Source: Sulfolobus tengchongensis
GTDB lineage: Archaea > Thermoproteota > Thermoprotei_A > Sulfolobales > Sulfolobaceae
Assembly: GCF_036967215.1 (NCBI RefSeq)
Contig: NZ_CP146016.1
Coordinates: 1,454,501-1,518,500, forward strand
DNA length: 64,000 nucleotides
Direction of reading: 5' to 3'
In this document: positions 1 to 9,077 of the stretch, piece after piece
Layout: every line of letters starts with the position of its first letter
How positions within the stretch are numbered: position 1 is the stretch's first letter
The notes under the pieces: generated by a model
What the model was told of the DNA's origin: nothing
What the model saw: only the letters and a program-made list of their open reading frames with translations
Database searches by the model: none
Program-made: the position numbers and the translations under genes

Positions 1-256
1 CATGATAAGGTGTTTCATCTGAAGCCTCAGAAAGTACCTCTTCGATTTCCTTCCTAGTAATATTTCCCCTATATTTTAATATCACAAGTGCTTTAAGTTC
101 CTTAAAATCAGGTTTAATCTCTATATCTTCCACACTTCCAATAGATTTCAATGCCCTTTTTACCTTATTAACACAATTATTGCAGTAGACTCCCGAAACC
201 CAAAATCTTAGTTCCCCTATGTTTAAATTTTTTAATACCTTATCGATTTCTGACAT
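1..256 (-). CDS. HMA (heavy-metal-associated) domain protein, C-terminus cut by window edge
   Basis: Minus-strand frame open from an ATG at 256 to the window edge, giving 85 residues. It starts MSEIDKVLKN and carries GVYCNNCVNKVKRAL at about residues 22-36, the CxxC metal-binding loop and following helix of the ferredoxin-like HMA fold, then a predicted beta strand (ALVILKYRG). HMA domains bind Cu(I) or similar soft metals in chaperones and at the N-termini of P1B ATPases. The protein continues beyond position 1, so a small chaperone and the start of a larger transporter cannot be told apart. The domain call is good from the motif; the full product is unknown. Confidence 0.7.
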   Translation of the reverse strand, partial: MSEIDKVLKNLNIGELRFWVSGVYCNNCVNKVKRALKSIGSVEDIEIKPDFKELKALVILKYRGNITRKEIEEVLSEASDETPYH

Positions 257-970
257 ATGTTAATATTAGTTGTTAATCTTAATAAACTTTATATTACATA
301 GAACGTGGATATACGTAAGTAGTTTCTCTTAGATTGTTGGTAAAGGGTAAAAAGCAAGTCGCGTAATGTGAGAGATAAAAGTTTAAAATTTTTTTTCCGT
401 TTTTATGATAGCTATAAATGCTGTATATAACTTAATTGTGAATATGATAAGAGTAATTCCTGCATTTATTAAGAATTGAATTATTTATAGGATATAGTAA
501 TGTTATATATGTTATTTTTATATTTTCAAAAAATTCAAAAGGTCATTGCATCGCACTCTTAAAGAAATAATTAATTTCAAAAAAATTATTAGGAGAATGT
601 GATTACAAGTTGGTGGTGTTCAGTAACAGTAGTGGAATTCGAACGTAACATTAAAACTGATGAAAAGTTATACCAAATAAAATTTAATCGTAACTTTTGA
701 AAGAAAAATACACTTAATGCATAATATTACGCAATTAAGGATGGGAAAAGTCTTATATCGATCTAAAAGTAGCACTGAATTTCATGACTATGATCGAATA
801 CCCCGTTTTTAGGTGAGGTTTACTCTCTGTTATTTTATCGATGATACTTTTTCTCGAATTTTTTAAATATAAAAACGATAAATTAAATTTAAAAATATTA
901 GTATATTTAGTTAGTTTGATTCATAATAAGTCATAATCCGCTCTAGCTTCAAATTAAAAGTAGTTTTTTA
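257..970. other. Intergenic, no gene recognised
   Basis: About 700 bases, very AT-rich, between the HMA gene and the MFS gene, which are divergently oriented. Several poly-A/T runs are present. The only readable frame is a 33-codon GTG ORF at 599-700 behind AGGAGA, with no recognisable similarity. I see no RNA gene or repeat here. Confidence 0.4.
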
Positions 971-997
971 TTTTTGCTCAAAAATATACAATGTAGA

Positions 998-2335
998 ATG
1001 GAGCCTGAAAGGTTTAGTTCGGACTCCGCAAAAGCTATCATATCGCAGTTCGTAGGATTTCTCTTAGATTCCTATGATTTAACTATGATCTTAAGCATAG
1101 CACCAGTGTTAGCTAAAGTTCTCTTACCCCCAGAATCAGCACTTTTAGCAACATTTAATGTGATTCTCTCTTACTCTCTTACTATAATATTTAGGCCGTT
1201 GGGATCTGCAATATTTGGGAATTTAGGAGACAAAATAGGTAGAAGGGCTGATCTAATAATCACAGTTATAGGATTGGGGTTAGCTAGCGCGTTGACTTCG
1301 GCATTACCAACATATGCCCAAATAGGAATATGGTCATTCATATTATTTGTCTTAATTAGAATAGTAGTAGGAATATTTGCGGGTGGCGAGTATTCAGCTG
1401 GACATCCATTTGCCATGGAATGGACACCCTATAAGTGGAGAGGGTTAATAAGTGGTCTAGTACAAGGAGGTTTCTCATTTGGTGCTGCCCTAGCTGCAGT
1501 AGTTGAAGGTGCTTTCATAGATATTTATGGGTTATCTGGAGTAGAAAATTTCGCATGGAGATATGTTTTCTTAACAGCATTAGCGCCTGCGGTAATAGCA
1601 CTAGCAATAAGACTATCCATGAAGGAAACTCCAGTGTTTGAAGACGTTAAAAATAAGAATTTGATTAGACGAACGCCATTTTTCGACTTATTCAGAAAGC
1701 CCTATAGAAGAGACTTCTTACAAGTAATGTTGTACATGACTGGCATGTTCTTTTTCGCATATTCATTATTTGCATATGTACCAGCGATATTAGAGCATCA
1801 ACCTTCTACATTCTCACTAGGTACAGCAGAGACCATATATTCATTCGGTACTTATGCAGCTTTTGCGGGTGCTCTTTTCTTTGGAGCAATGTCTCAGTAT
1901 TTAGGAAGAAGAAGATTAACTATAATATGGGCAATATTAACTTTCATACTGTCAATTCCAGTATATTACTTACTATTTAACTCTGCTAAGGTTGGTAATT
2001 TCGTCATAGCATCTCTAGCATCAATACTTATAGGTATAATAACTCAAGGACCATGGGGGATAATACCGATATACCTTTCTGAGAGGTTTAAGGCATCTAT
2101 GAGGGCTTCTGGAGTGGGATTTGGTTACTCTTCTGGCATATTCATAGGAGGTTGGTTTAGTATTTACGTGCCATTAATGCATAATTATCTATTCACTTCT
2201 ATCGATACTCCAACTAACATATGGTTTTCCACAGCTGTACTATTAATGATAGGTGCTGTATTAGTAGGAATTGGACAGTATATAGGACCAGAAACATTAG
2301 GAACTAAATTAGTTGAAGAGTCTCAAAAGGTTTGA
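998..2335 (+). CDS. MFS transporter (sugar/metabolite:H+ symporter type)
   Basis: A 445-residue, 12-segment membrane protein of the major facilitator superfamily. Visible family features are the loop 2-3 motif [10 protein letters not shown] (about 75-84) and its second-half counterpart [11 protein letters not shown] (about 299-309), which mark the two six-helix halves. The segment [19 protein letters not shown] resembles the metabolite:H+ symporter branch. The frame extends upstream to a TTG at 974, but the ATG at 998 gives the usual short cytoplasmic N-terminus ([15 protein letters not shown]) and is preferred. The gene faces the convergent glcV operon (45 bp to its stop). The substrate cannot be read from sequence; a sugar or organic acid is plausible given the glucose-uptake neighbours. 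Confidence 0.85.
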   Translation: MEPERFSSDSAKAIISQFVGFLLDSYDLTMILSIAPVLAKVLLPPESALLATFNVILSYSLTIIFRPLGSAIFGNLGDKIGRRADLIITVIGLGLASALTSALPTYAQIGIWSFILFVLIRIVVGIFAGGEYSAGHPFAMEWTPYKWRGLISGLVQGGFSFGAALAAVVEGAFIDIYGLSGVENFAWRYVFLTALAPAVIALAIRLSMKETPVFEDVKNKNLIRRTPFFDLFRKPYRRDFLQVMLYMTGMFFFAYSLFAYVPAILEHQPSTFSLGTAETIYSFGTYAAFAGALFFGAMSQYLGRRRLTIIWAILTFILSIPVYYLLFNSAKVGNFVIASLASILIGIITQGPWGIIPIYLSERFKASMRASGVGFGYSSGIFIGGWFSIYVPLMHNYLFTSIDTPTNIWFSTAVLLMIGAVLVGIGQYIGPETLGTKLVEESQKV

Positions 2336-2379
2336 AAAAAAGTTAAAATTATTTTTTATCTATCTTTTTTGTTTAAAAA

Positions 2380-3438
2380 TTAAACTTCAAATATCTTTAT
2401 TTTATCTTTTCTCACGTACACTAAGACCTCATCACCAGCACTCATTGGATGATCAGAATAGGTTACAATTTCCTCCTCAGAATTTAAAGGACTCACCGTA
2501 ATCCTAAACAACCCCCCTTGATACCCCACAACCTTTACCCTCCCCTTACCAACTAAAACCCAACCATCATCCCTAACCACATCCCTAGACAATTTAACAT
2601 CCTCAGGCCTAATACCAATCACAATCTTATCACTTTGAACACTTATGGGGAACTTAAAACTACCCACCACAACCCCCTCATTCGTAACCTTACCCTCCAA
2701 CTCATTAATCTCCCCAATCAAACTAGCCACTTGAACAGACACTGGCTTCTCATACACCTCCTCCGGCCTACCAACTTGAACAAGCCTACCCTTAACCAAC
2801 ACCCCCACCCTATCAGCAATAGCGAAAATATCAGCAGGATCATGACTCACTATAAGCAAAGTAACACCCAACCTACTCTGCACCTCCTTAACCAAAGCCC
2901 TCGCACTATCCCTCATCCTCGCATCCAAATTACTAAAGGGCTCATCCAATAACAACAACGAAGGATCCTTAACCAAAGCCCTAGCAAGTGCAACCCTCTG
3001 CTGCTGACCCCCCGACAACTCCCTAGGATAATGATTAAGAACATGATGAATATCCAAAATCTTAGCAACCTCCTCAACCCTCCTCCTAATCTCATCCTTA
3101 CTCATCCTCATATTAGTCAAAGGAAACGCAATATTCTCAAACGCAGTCAAATTAGGATACAAAGCCCAAGTCTGAAAAACCATACCAATCTTCCTATCCT
3201 CAGGCGGAACAATCAACCTCCCGTTCGACGCAACCAACCTATCATCAAAGTAAAGCTCACCACTAGAGGGAACATCCAAACCAGCAACTATCCTCATAAA
3301 CGTAGTCTTCCCAGCACCACTAGGACCCAAAATTCCAAACCTTTCACCATTCTCAATAATCACACTAACATTATCTAACGCAACAACCCTACCTCTCTTA
3401 AAAACCTTAGAAATACCCTTAGCAACAATTCTAACCAT
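2380..3438 (-). CDS. glcV: Glucose ABC transporter ATP-binding subunit GlcV
   Basis: ATPase of the binding-protein-dependent glucose importer. The 352 residues match the MalK/UgpC-type layout: Walker A GPSGAGKT (38-45), Q-loop around Q89, ABC signature LSGGQQQR (141-148), Walker B LLLLDEP (161-167), switch His199, then a C-terminal regulatory OB-type domain (about 240-352). All catalytic residues are present. The start lies just downstream of the glcU stop (gap 2 nt), so it is translated as part of glcT-glcU-glcV. Codon use is unlike glcT/glcU: the coding strand is unusually G+T rich at third positions, with many TTG leucines. S. solfataricus GlcV (about 353 aa) is a characterised homologue. 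Glucose specificity is inferred from full operon synteny. Confidence 0.95.
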   Translation of the reverse strand: MVRIVAKGISKVFKRGRVVALDNVSVIIENGERFGILGPSGAGKTTFMRIVAGLDVPSSGELYFDDRLVASNGRLIVPPEDRKIGMVFQTWALYPNLTAFENIAFPLTNMRMSKDEIRRRVEEVAKILDIHHVLNHYPRELSGGQQQRVALARALVKDPSLLLLDEPFSNLDARMRDSARALVKEVQSRLGVTLLIVSHDPADIFAIADRVGVLVKGRLVQVGRPEEVYEKPVSVQVASLIGEINELEGKVTNEGVVVGSFKFPISVQSDKIVIGIRPEDVKLSRDVVRDDGWVLVGKGRVKVVGYQGGLFRITVSPLNSEEEIVTYSDHPMSAGDEVLVYVRKDKIKIFEV

Positions 3439-3440
3439 AA

Positions 3441-4304
3441 TTACACCCCTTTGCCTCCACCACCTAATGCGATTAAACCTCTTATGAAATATCTTCCAAG
3501 AAATATAAATATTGCTAGTGGTATTATGCTAGCTAACATTGCTGCAGCAAACGTATCATTATATAATGTACCATATCCTCCAGTGTAAGACTCAACTGCA
3601 ACCGATATTAATCTCATACCTGGTGTAGTTACCAATACTAATGGTATAAAGAAATTATTCCAAGATTGTATTATTATGAATATTAGAGTAGAGATAAAAC
3701 CCGGTAAAGAGAGCGGGAAAACAATTTTTATAAATATCTTAAGATCTCCAGTTCCATCCATTTTAGCGGCTTCTACTAGACTTCTAGGGATAACCGAAAT
3801 AAACATTGACATCAGTAATGCTCCAGTAGGTATATAGAAAATCAGCATAGCAAATATTATCCCTATATAAGTATCTAGGACACCCATACTTACTATTAGC
3901 CTTGTCAAGGGTATTAAAGTGGCTTGATATGGAATAAAAGTGGCTAATGATATTAATGAAAATAATACGTCACTGATAGTTGATGATAACCTACTAAATG
4001 AATATGAAAGTGTATAGAAGAAATATGCACCCATCGCTCCTAAGAAGGCTGAAACTAAGGAGGTCGGTATGACAACTATCAAACTGTTTAACAATGGCTT
4101 CGCTAATGTGCCAAATACTGAAATATATGCACTAATAGAAAATACATGCGGAGGTACTAGTACAGGTGTAGATAAAACTTCTAGATTACTCTTGAAGCCA
4201 TTTATCACCATCGCGTATACTGGTATTAACCATATTATGCTTATTATTGCTAGTACTAAGTAATGCAAAGTAGCCCTTACTACTGGTCTCATTTCCTTAT
4301 CCAC
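3441..4304 (-). CDS. glcU: Glucose ABC transporter permease GlcU
   Basis: Integral membrane permease of the MalG type, 287 residues with about six hydrophobic segments. The EAA loop that docks on the ATPase is EAAKMDG at 178-184, followed by FIKIVFPLSLPG. The start overlaps the end of glcT by 16 nt, and the stop lies 2 nt from the glcV start, so the three genes form one operon. The second permease (GlcT) is directly upstream, so the two probably form a heterodimeric channel. The minus-strand ATG at 4304 gives a short cytoplasmic head (MDKEMRPVVRA) before the first segment. Confidence 0.93.
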   Translation of the reverse strand: MDKEMRPVVRATLHYLVLAIISIIWLIPVYAMVINGFKSNLEVLSTPVLVPPHVFSISAYISVFGTLAKPLLNSLIVVIPTSLVSAFLGAMGAYFFYTLSYSFSRLSSTISDVLFSLISLATFIPYQATLIPLTRLIVSMGVLDTYIGIIFAMLIFYIPTGALLMSMFISVIPRSLVEAAKMDGTGDLKIFIKIVFPLSLPGFISTLIFIIIQSWNNFFIPLVLVTTPGMRLISVAVESYTGGYGTLYNDTFAAAMLASIIPLAIFIFLGRYFIRGLIALGGGGKGV

Positions 4305-5149
4305 CTCCTGATTATAATTAAGGCATATGGTATAATGATAACAGTAGCTATTAATGTGATTATGGTAGCTACGGCAGTTGCTTGAGAGAAGAACTCTACG
4401 CTAAATAGGTAATACATATACACTACGGCAGTTTGTAGAAAAATGTTAGTTGGACCCCCCGACAAGATATAAGGTAGACTAAATATTCTGAAGGAAAATA
4501 AGAACAATAATGCAGTCGCAATGACAAACGAATTAAAGGAATTAGGGATAAGAAGTCTATATAGTATCTTAAAGGCACTTGCACCATCTAATCTCGCAGC
4601 CTCTACTATGGTCTTATCTATGTTCATAAATCCTGCTAGATAGAACAATGCTGCTATACCAGTATATGCCCAGACTGATATTAATATAAGACTAGGGAAC
4701 ATAGTTGAAGTTGATGAAAGCCATGGAAATTGTGGTAGTCCAATTTTAACCAATAACCAGTCTATTCCTATGTTTATATTATATAACCATAACCATATTA
4801 GACCATTTACCGCCATTGATATAGCCAGTGGATATATTATAATTGACATGAAAACAGACCTAGCTTTATTAGAGCTCAAAAAGTAAAGTAAAGCTGCTAA
4901 AAGAATCCCTAAAACATTCCCTATAGCCACTAAACTAGCTGACAATTCTAATGAGTGAGCTAACGAATTGGTAAATTGAAAAGCCTTTATTACATTTGCA
5001 TATGTTTGTAAACCTACAAAAGTTGGCTTAGGATTTAGTAACGACCAATTCATAAATGATACTACAGCATTCCATACCACTAAATAGAGTAGTATAGCGG
5101 AAAAAAATGCTGTGGGAATAACAAGAACTATTGTCCCCTTTTTCATCAA
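4289..5149 (-). CDS. glcT: Glucose ABC transporter permease GlcT
   Basis: MalF-type permease of the glucose importer, 286 residues, six predicted membrane segments, with the EAA motif EAARLDGA at 183-190 followed by FKILYRLLIPNS. It is the first gene of the glcT-glcU-glcV operon. The start MMKKGTIVLV leaves a choice between two adjacent Met codons. A TATA-like AATTTATAC on the minus strand at about 5171-5180 sits roughly 25-30 bp upstream, which suggests a leaderless mRNA. The gene is divergent from glcS, sharing a 174-bp promoter region. Confidence 0.93.
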   Translation of the reverse strand: MMKKGTIVLVIPTAFFSAILLYLVVWNAVVSFMNWSLLNPKPTFVGLQTYANVIKAFQFTNSLAHSLELSASLVAIGNVLGILLAALLYFLSSNKARSVFMSIIIYPLAISMAVNGLIWLWLYNINIGIDWLLVKIGLPQFPWLSSTSTMFPSLILISVWAYTGIAALFYLAGFMNIDKTIVEAARLDGASAFKILYRLLIPNSFNSFVIATALLFLFSFRIFSLPYILSGGPTNIFLQTAVVYMYYLFSVEFFSQATAVATIITLIATVIIIPYALIIIRRWIRK

Positions 5150-5289
5150 GATATAAGTATATTAGGAGACGTATAAATTAATATGTAGAATATTTGTGAT
5201 ACGAAGTCTACTATTCACAGAGAAATATTAAATTATTGATAATTGGTGTTAAATATAATATATTTAGCTAAAAAAGAATCATGAAAAAA

Positions 5290-5299
5290 CTTTATTAAG
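5290..5299 (+). promoter_or_regulatory. TATA box of glcS
   Basis: CTTTATTAAG lies 25-34 bp before the glcS ATG at 5324, where an archaeal TATA box for a leaderless or very short-leader transcript is expected. Purines precede it (AAAAAAC), compatible with a BRE. The same 174-bp gap carries the glcT promoter on the other strand. Confidence 0.55.
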
Positions 5300-5323
5300 T
5301 ATGATTGAGGGTATTAGGATTGT

Positions 5324-7021
5324 ATGAGGAAGTATCCATATAGTTTGATTAGGGGGTTATCTTCAACACAAATAGCAATAATAGTAGCAGTAGTGGTAAT
5401 AGTTATAGTAATAGGAGTAGTTGCTGGATTACTACTAACAAGAAAACCAACACCAACAGTAATAACAACCACAACAACCTTCACAACAACTACAACAACA
5501 AGTATTACCACAACAACAAGTATTCCAACTACTACAACAACCACTGGACCCCTAGTATTTTACACATGGTGGGCTACGGAAGGAAAAGTAGCCCTTAATC
5601 ATCTGATTCCGGCATTTGATAATGCTACTGGGTTACAGCTTCAACCAAACGTAGTACCTGGAGCTGGAGGTACAAACGCAAAATATGCAATCCTGGCTTT
5701 AATTGAAGCAGGAAAACCACCGGCTGCGTTTCAAGTTCACTTCGGGCCAGAAATGGTTAGTTACGTTGAGGCAGCACCAAATGGAGTGAACTCATTCGTT
5801 AACATGACTCCTTATGCAGAGAACTGGGGATTAATGAATAATTCAGTTTATGCAGTATTGCAGGCAGGTGCATTTAACGGTACTTTACTATCAATACCAG
5901 TAAACGTTCATAGGGGTGCGTTATTGTGGGTTAATATGCAGTTGCTTAGAGAATATAATCTACCATTCCCCTACAACTTCAGTACTCTAGTATATGATAC
6001 AGTGCAATTGGCAAATCATGGCATACATCCATGGATAGTACCGGGAGGAGATGGAGGATGGGATCAATTCAACCTATGGGAAGACATATTCCTATACTTA
6101 GCAGGACCACAATTGTATAACGAAATGATTTACGGAACAATCAATTTCAACAACGCAACAGTACAAAAATTAATAAATGAGACAAACTATTGGTTCCTAA
6201 ACTTCACAAGCTACGACTACCCAGGATGGCAATCAATGACGTGGACACAAGGACTAACACTACTAGTACAAGGAAAAGTCGCATTCCAAGCAAATGGGAA
6301 CTGGCTCACGAATTATGCTTATGACTTCTTAAACACCACAGCCTACCCACCACTACCACAATACATAAACAACTCAAGCGTAACACTAATCGAAACACCA
6401 TTCCCAGGAACACAACACTATTATGCTTTAGTTATAGATTCTATTGGAATTCCAGTAGGACCTCAAGAACAACAAGCATTACAGTTAGCCCACTTCTGGT
6501 CATCCTATCAAGGTCAACAAATATGGACAAAGTGGAAGGCAGTTACTTATTACAAGAATGCTACGGACTGGTTTAATACTCCTGCTCAGTGGTATGATTA
6601 TCAGCAGTTGCTTAATACTTCTGAGCAGGATTTCGTTTATCAGTTGTCGGATGGTGGTGTTTTTGATGACGTTTTTGCCCAGATTAATTCTGGGTTGTTG
6701 ACTTTGCAGGAGGTTGGTCCTGCTGGTTTGTCCGCATGGAATTCCACATTGGTTTCTGCGATGCATGAGGAGGAGAGTGAGTGGTTGGCTGCGGCTAAGC
6801 TAGGATTGGGATATTTGGGCTTCCCTGGTCATCCATTTGCTGGTTATTATCCACCATGGGTTACGAACCCAACTGCGTATGGATTGAAGCCTACTAGTCA
6901 TGAGGTTAGTAGTGGTGTTAGTATGGGTCAAATATTGCCAATTATGTTAATAAGTGTTGGTGGAGGATTATTGATAAGTGAGGCTGTAATTTCAAGGTAT
7001 ATAAGGTTCCCCAAACTTTAA
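5324..7021 (+). CDS. glcS: Glucose-binding protein GlcS (membrane-anchored ABC receptor)
   Basis: Extracytoplasmic sugar-binding protein, 565 residues. The N-terminus MRKYPYSLIRG-LSSTQ followed by a hydrophobic stretch (about 12-39) is a class III, pilin-like signal peptide; cleavage by the PibD-type peptidase is expected after Gly11. A Thr-rich linker (about 43-75) follows, then the binding domain beginning PLVFYTWWATEGKVALNHLIP. A C-terminal hydrophobic segment (about 538-557) may be a second anchor. Such receptors assemble in the Sulfolobus bindosome and bind glucose and related sugars in S. solfataricus. Third-position base use changes abruptly inside the gene: about 6080-6420 uses A/C-ending codons (Gln all CAA), while about 6545-6780 uses G/T-ending codons (Gln all CAG). 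Confidence 0.95.
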   Translation: MRKYPYSLIRGLSSTQIAIIVAVVVIVIVIGVVAGLLLTRKPTPTVITTTTTFTTTTTTSITTTTSIPTTTTTTGPLVFYTWWATEGKVALNHLIPAFDNATGLQLQPNVVPGAGGTNAKYAILALIEAGKPPAAFQVHFGPEMVSYVEAAPNGVNSFVNMTPYAENWGLMNNSVYAVLQAGAFNGTLLSIPVNVHRGALLWVNMQLLREYNLPFPYNFSTLVYDTVQLANHGIHPWIVPGGDGGWDQFNLWEDIFLYLAGPQLYNEMIYGTINFNNATVQKLINETNYWFLNFTSYDYPGWQSMTWTQGLTLLVQGKVAFQANGNWLTNYAYDFLNTTAYPPLPQYINNSSVTLIETPFPGTQHYYALVIDSIGIPVGPQEQQALQLAHFWSSYQGQQIWTKWKAVTYYKNATDWFNTPAQWYDYQQLLNTSEQDFVYQLSDGGVFDDVFAQINSGLLTLQEVGPAGLSAWNSTLVSAMHEEESEWLAAAKLGLGYLGFPGHPFAGYYPPWVTNPTAYGLKPTSHEVSSGVSMGQILPIMLISVGGGLLISEAVISRYIRFPKL

Positions 7022-7405
7022 AGATATTTTTCTTTTCTTTTTCATTGTTTATAATTATTTTTTCTTTGGAACCTTGTGTGTATATCTTGTATGAAACACT
7101 TGTTATAGAGTATAAATATTCGTAACTGAATTTAAACAGCGATTTACCGTTTCAAAAAAGCTTAAACAAAGAATATACATAATTTATATTGAGAAAAATA
7201 TCTTAAACATATGATATATCATTATGCAAATTAGTTTGTAGAGTTTCTAAACAGTTAACGTTAAAATGCCATAATACCAACGATAGTGATGTCCTCTGAG
7301 AAAAGGAAATATATTATATACAAGTTACAAAAATGTGTGGAGAAAGTTTGTTAAGTGTGAATGAATCGTCATAACATTTTTAAATGGAAATTTTTGAAAC
7401 GATGT

Positions 7406-7502
7406 TATAGACCTCAGAATCAACTGTTCACAATGGCAATTCTATCAATCATAATTGTCAGAATGTGAATGTAAAGTTGATTCATTAGTTCTGGAGCCTA
7501 TA
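7406..7502. repeat. Palindromic element with TATAG ends (MITE-like)
   Basis: Ends read TATAG (7406-7410) and CTATA (7498-7502). Inside, GAATCAACT (7417-7425) pairs with AGTTGATTC (7475-7483), TTCACA (7427-7432) with TGTGAA (7464-7469), and CAATT with AATTG near the centre. The left end TATAGACCTCAGA also resembles the reverse of the right end, TATAGGCTCCAGA. This could be a small Tc1/IS630-like MITE inserted at TA, or a DNA/RNA hairpin with another role. No second full copy was found in the window. Confidence 0.4.
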
Positions 7503-7523
7503 GTTGAAAGGTATATGAGCGCA

Positions 7524-7550
7524 AAAACCACTTATATATAAGTATGGTTT
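7524..7550 (+). promoter_or_regulatory. Palindromic TATA promoter candidate
   Basis: AAACCA at 7525-7530, then CTTATATATAAG (itself a perfect palindrome, 7531-7542), then TGGTTT (7545-7550). An archaeal TATA box with flanking inverted AAACCA/TGGTTT sequences could be a promoter overlapped by an operator. A transcript starting about 25 nt downstream would carry the two hairpins at 7595-7639. Confidence 0.4.
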
Positions 7551-7594
7551 TGAGGATCATCATGATTATATAAGAACTATACAATTTATATGAG

Positions 7595-7639
7595 GGTCGA
7601 GACGACCTTATTCATCGGGTTTGTATAACTCAAACCCGA
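7595..7639 (+). ncRNA. Tandem hairpins, possible structured leader or sRNA
   Basis: GGTCG-AGA-CGACC (7595-7607) is followed by TCGGGTTTG-TATAACT-CAAACCCGA (7615-7639), a perfect 9-bp stem with a 7-nt loop. Both are GC-rich islands in AT-rich sequence, which in a hyperthermophile often marks folded RNA. They lie 70-90 bp downstream of a palindromic TATA box. They could be a regulatory leader for the downstream small ORF, an independent RNA, or a terminator. Confidence 0.4.
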
Positions 7640-7797
7640 CTAATATGTTTTATATGAGATTGTAGGAGGTGAAACATATAATGCCTTAAGCTGGATAAAA
7701 TTACTTTACTAAAGTATAAGTTTGATAAATAAAGTATTAGCATACTATGTTTTGTTATTAAAGAAAATTTATAAGTTAGCAGGAGGAGATAATAATT

Positions 7798-7887
7798 ATG
7801 TGTTACGAGAAATATGAGAAAGCTATGATACAACAAAGAAAAGCTAAGAAACAGCAGAAAGTGATCGCACCAATATCCGCTAGATAA
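7798..7887 (+). CDS. Small basic 29-aa protein with strong SD
   Basis: ATG at 7798 to TAA at 7887 encodes 29 residues, starting MCYEKYEKAM and ending VIAPISAR: Lys/Gln-rich, one Cys, no membrane segment. The reason to call it is the Shine-Dalgarno GGAGGAG about 11 nt upstream (7782-7788), far stronger than most genes here. It ends 2 nt before the stop of the convergent metallopeptidase gene (7889). I do not recognise a family. It could be the real product of the transcript carrying the upstream hairpins. Confidence 0.45.
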   Translation: MCYEKYEKAMIQQRKAKKQQKVIAPISAR

Positions 7888-7888
7888 A

Positions 7889-8284
7889 TTATCTACAGTT
7901 TTTGTTTTTATTATATTTTAGTTTGATATATTTTTTATATAATTTGTTAACTTCCTTACTGTTTACTTTATCTCCATGTGGTCTTAATCCACCGCTAAAC
8001 TTGATAGGAATATGAAGAATTTCATGTATCATAACCTTGATTTTATTCTCTTCTGATAGTTTATCAAATTTTTCTGAGATGAGTTCTATCACATAAAGTG
8101 GTTCTAAGTCAAAAGTTTCTAGGATAGCTTTAGGAACTGCCCAAATTCTCGCCACAGCCTTTGTATTGGAGCCATAAGAGTAAACTACCCTCACTCTATC
8201 CAAATCTATGTGATCTAATTTGAGTGTGTCTACGATATCCTTTAATAGTTCTTCTTCTTTTTTGGATCTAACGTATTTTATCAT
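7889..8284 (-). CDS. Putative zinc metallopeptidase (HExxH, COG4900-like)
   Basis: 131 residues with the zinc-peptidase motif HEILH at 87-91 within VMIHEILHIPIKF, and a likely third ligand His103 in GLRPHGDKVN. This short layout matches the archaeal predicted metallopeptidase family (COG4900 type). No signal peptide is visible, so it should be cytoplasmic. The start overlaps the end of the creatininase-family gene by 4 nt (ATGA-type coupling), so the two are probably co-translated. Substrate unknown. Confidence 0.7.
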   Translation of the reverse strand: MIKYVRSKKEEELLKDIVDTLKLDHIDLDRVRVVYSYGSNTKAVARIWAVPKAILETFDLEPLYVIELISEKFDKLSEENKIKVMIHEILHIPIKFSGGLRPHGDKVNSKEVNKLYKKYIKLKYNKNKNCR

Positions 8285-9006
8285 ATGTTTAAGTTCAATA
8301 TTATGTTAATCAATTTATCTACGATAATACTTAATATCTTCGCACCTAGATTTTCATCAATTCGCACTTTCATTCCGCTATTTAGAACTCCGAATTCATT
8401 TGATTCCTTACTAGAATAGTAAATAAATGCGCCTTCTTTAACTTCATAGTTTTTTATTTCATCGATCTTCTCGATTCTAACAAGTTTTCTGTTTATTGTG
8501 TAAATTTTAGACGTTTCGATACTACCTGCATGAAGGTCGTTTACATTGAACATATTCCTTTCTTCTTCATCAAAAGTATTGAAAACTATTACTTTGGCGT
8601 CATTATGTTTCATGTTAAATTCTCTTTGAACTAATGGAAGAAAGTATGTATTACCACCATGCCCATTAACAATCACGATTCTTTTCAATCCTAAATCTGT
8701 GGCAATACTTTCTAAAATATCTCTAAATAATGAAATTGCAGTCTGGAATGTTAGGGTGACAAATGGGAATCCTTTATGTTCCAAGGAAACACCATAATAT
8801 ATTGTAGGAAAAAGAAGTACTCTATCCCTAAGTTTCTCTTCTACTTTAGATGCTACATATTCCGAAATTATACTATCAGTTCCCATTGGCAAATGGGGTC
8901 CATGTTGTTCGATACTACCAACTGGTATTAATGCTATCATATCCTTTTTGATCTCGTCTCTTGTAATCTCTATAAGCTTCATATAATCAAAATGAGTCTT
9001 ATCCAA
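8281..9006 (-). CDS. Creatininase-family amidohydrolase
   Basis: 241 residues with the metal-binding signature of the creatininase/ArfB/MftE fold: Glu33 and His35 in SIEQHGPHLPMGTD with Asp44, His116 in NGHGGN (114-119), and the later HAGSIETS (159-166) with Glu164. These are binuclear-metal amide or formamide hydrolases; known members act on creatinine, on the formylated riboflavin/F420 precursor FAPy, or on mycofactocin peptide. All ligands are present, so an active hydrolase is expected. Substrate is not decidable. It is the first gene of a two-gene operon with the metallopeptidase, and divergent from the AAA ATPase gene. Confidence 0.82.
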   Translation of the reverse strand: MDKTHFDYMKLIEITRDEIKKDMIALIPVGSIEQHGPHLPMGTDSIISEYVASKVEEKLRDRVLLFPTIYYGVSLEHKGFPFVTLTFQTAISLFRDILESIATDLGLKRIVIVNGHGGNTYFLPLVQREFNMKHNDAKVIVFNTFDEEERNMFNVNDLHAGSIETSKIYTINRKLVRIEKIDEIKNYEVKEGAFIYYSSKESNEFGVLNSGMKVRIDENLGAKILSIIVDKLINIILNLNI

Positions 9007-9077
9007 TGATAGATAAATATTGCTGTTATTTGGTTATCACGTAAAGATAAAAATATCAAAAAGAATATATTAATGAT

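Larger units (their letters stand above)
7022..7797. other. Structured non-coding region upstream of a small ORF
   Basis: No long ORF, but dense in inverted repeats. There is a 67-bp interrupted palindrome (7417-7483), a palindromic TATA region (7524-7550), hairpins at 7595-7607 and 7615-7639, and a 15-bp palindrome at 7702-7716 (TACTTTA-C-TAAAGTA). A near-perfect Shine-Dalgarno GGAGGTGA at 7665-7672 stands 8 nt before ATG CCT TAA (7681-7689), a two-codon reading frame. A second strong SD (GGAGGAG) leads the 29-codon ORF at 7798. This arrangement suggests an RNA leader or small-RNA locus; the function is unknown. Confidence 0.45.

Noticed and set aside
599-700. GTG-led 33-codon ORF behind AGGAGA
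   Set aside because: Short, no recognisable protein features, and ATG-TGA overlaps the start; kept only as a note in the intergenic entry.
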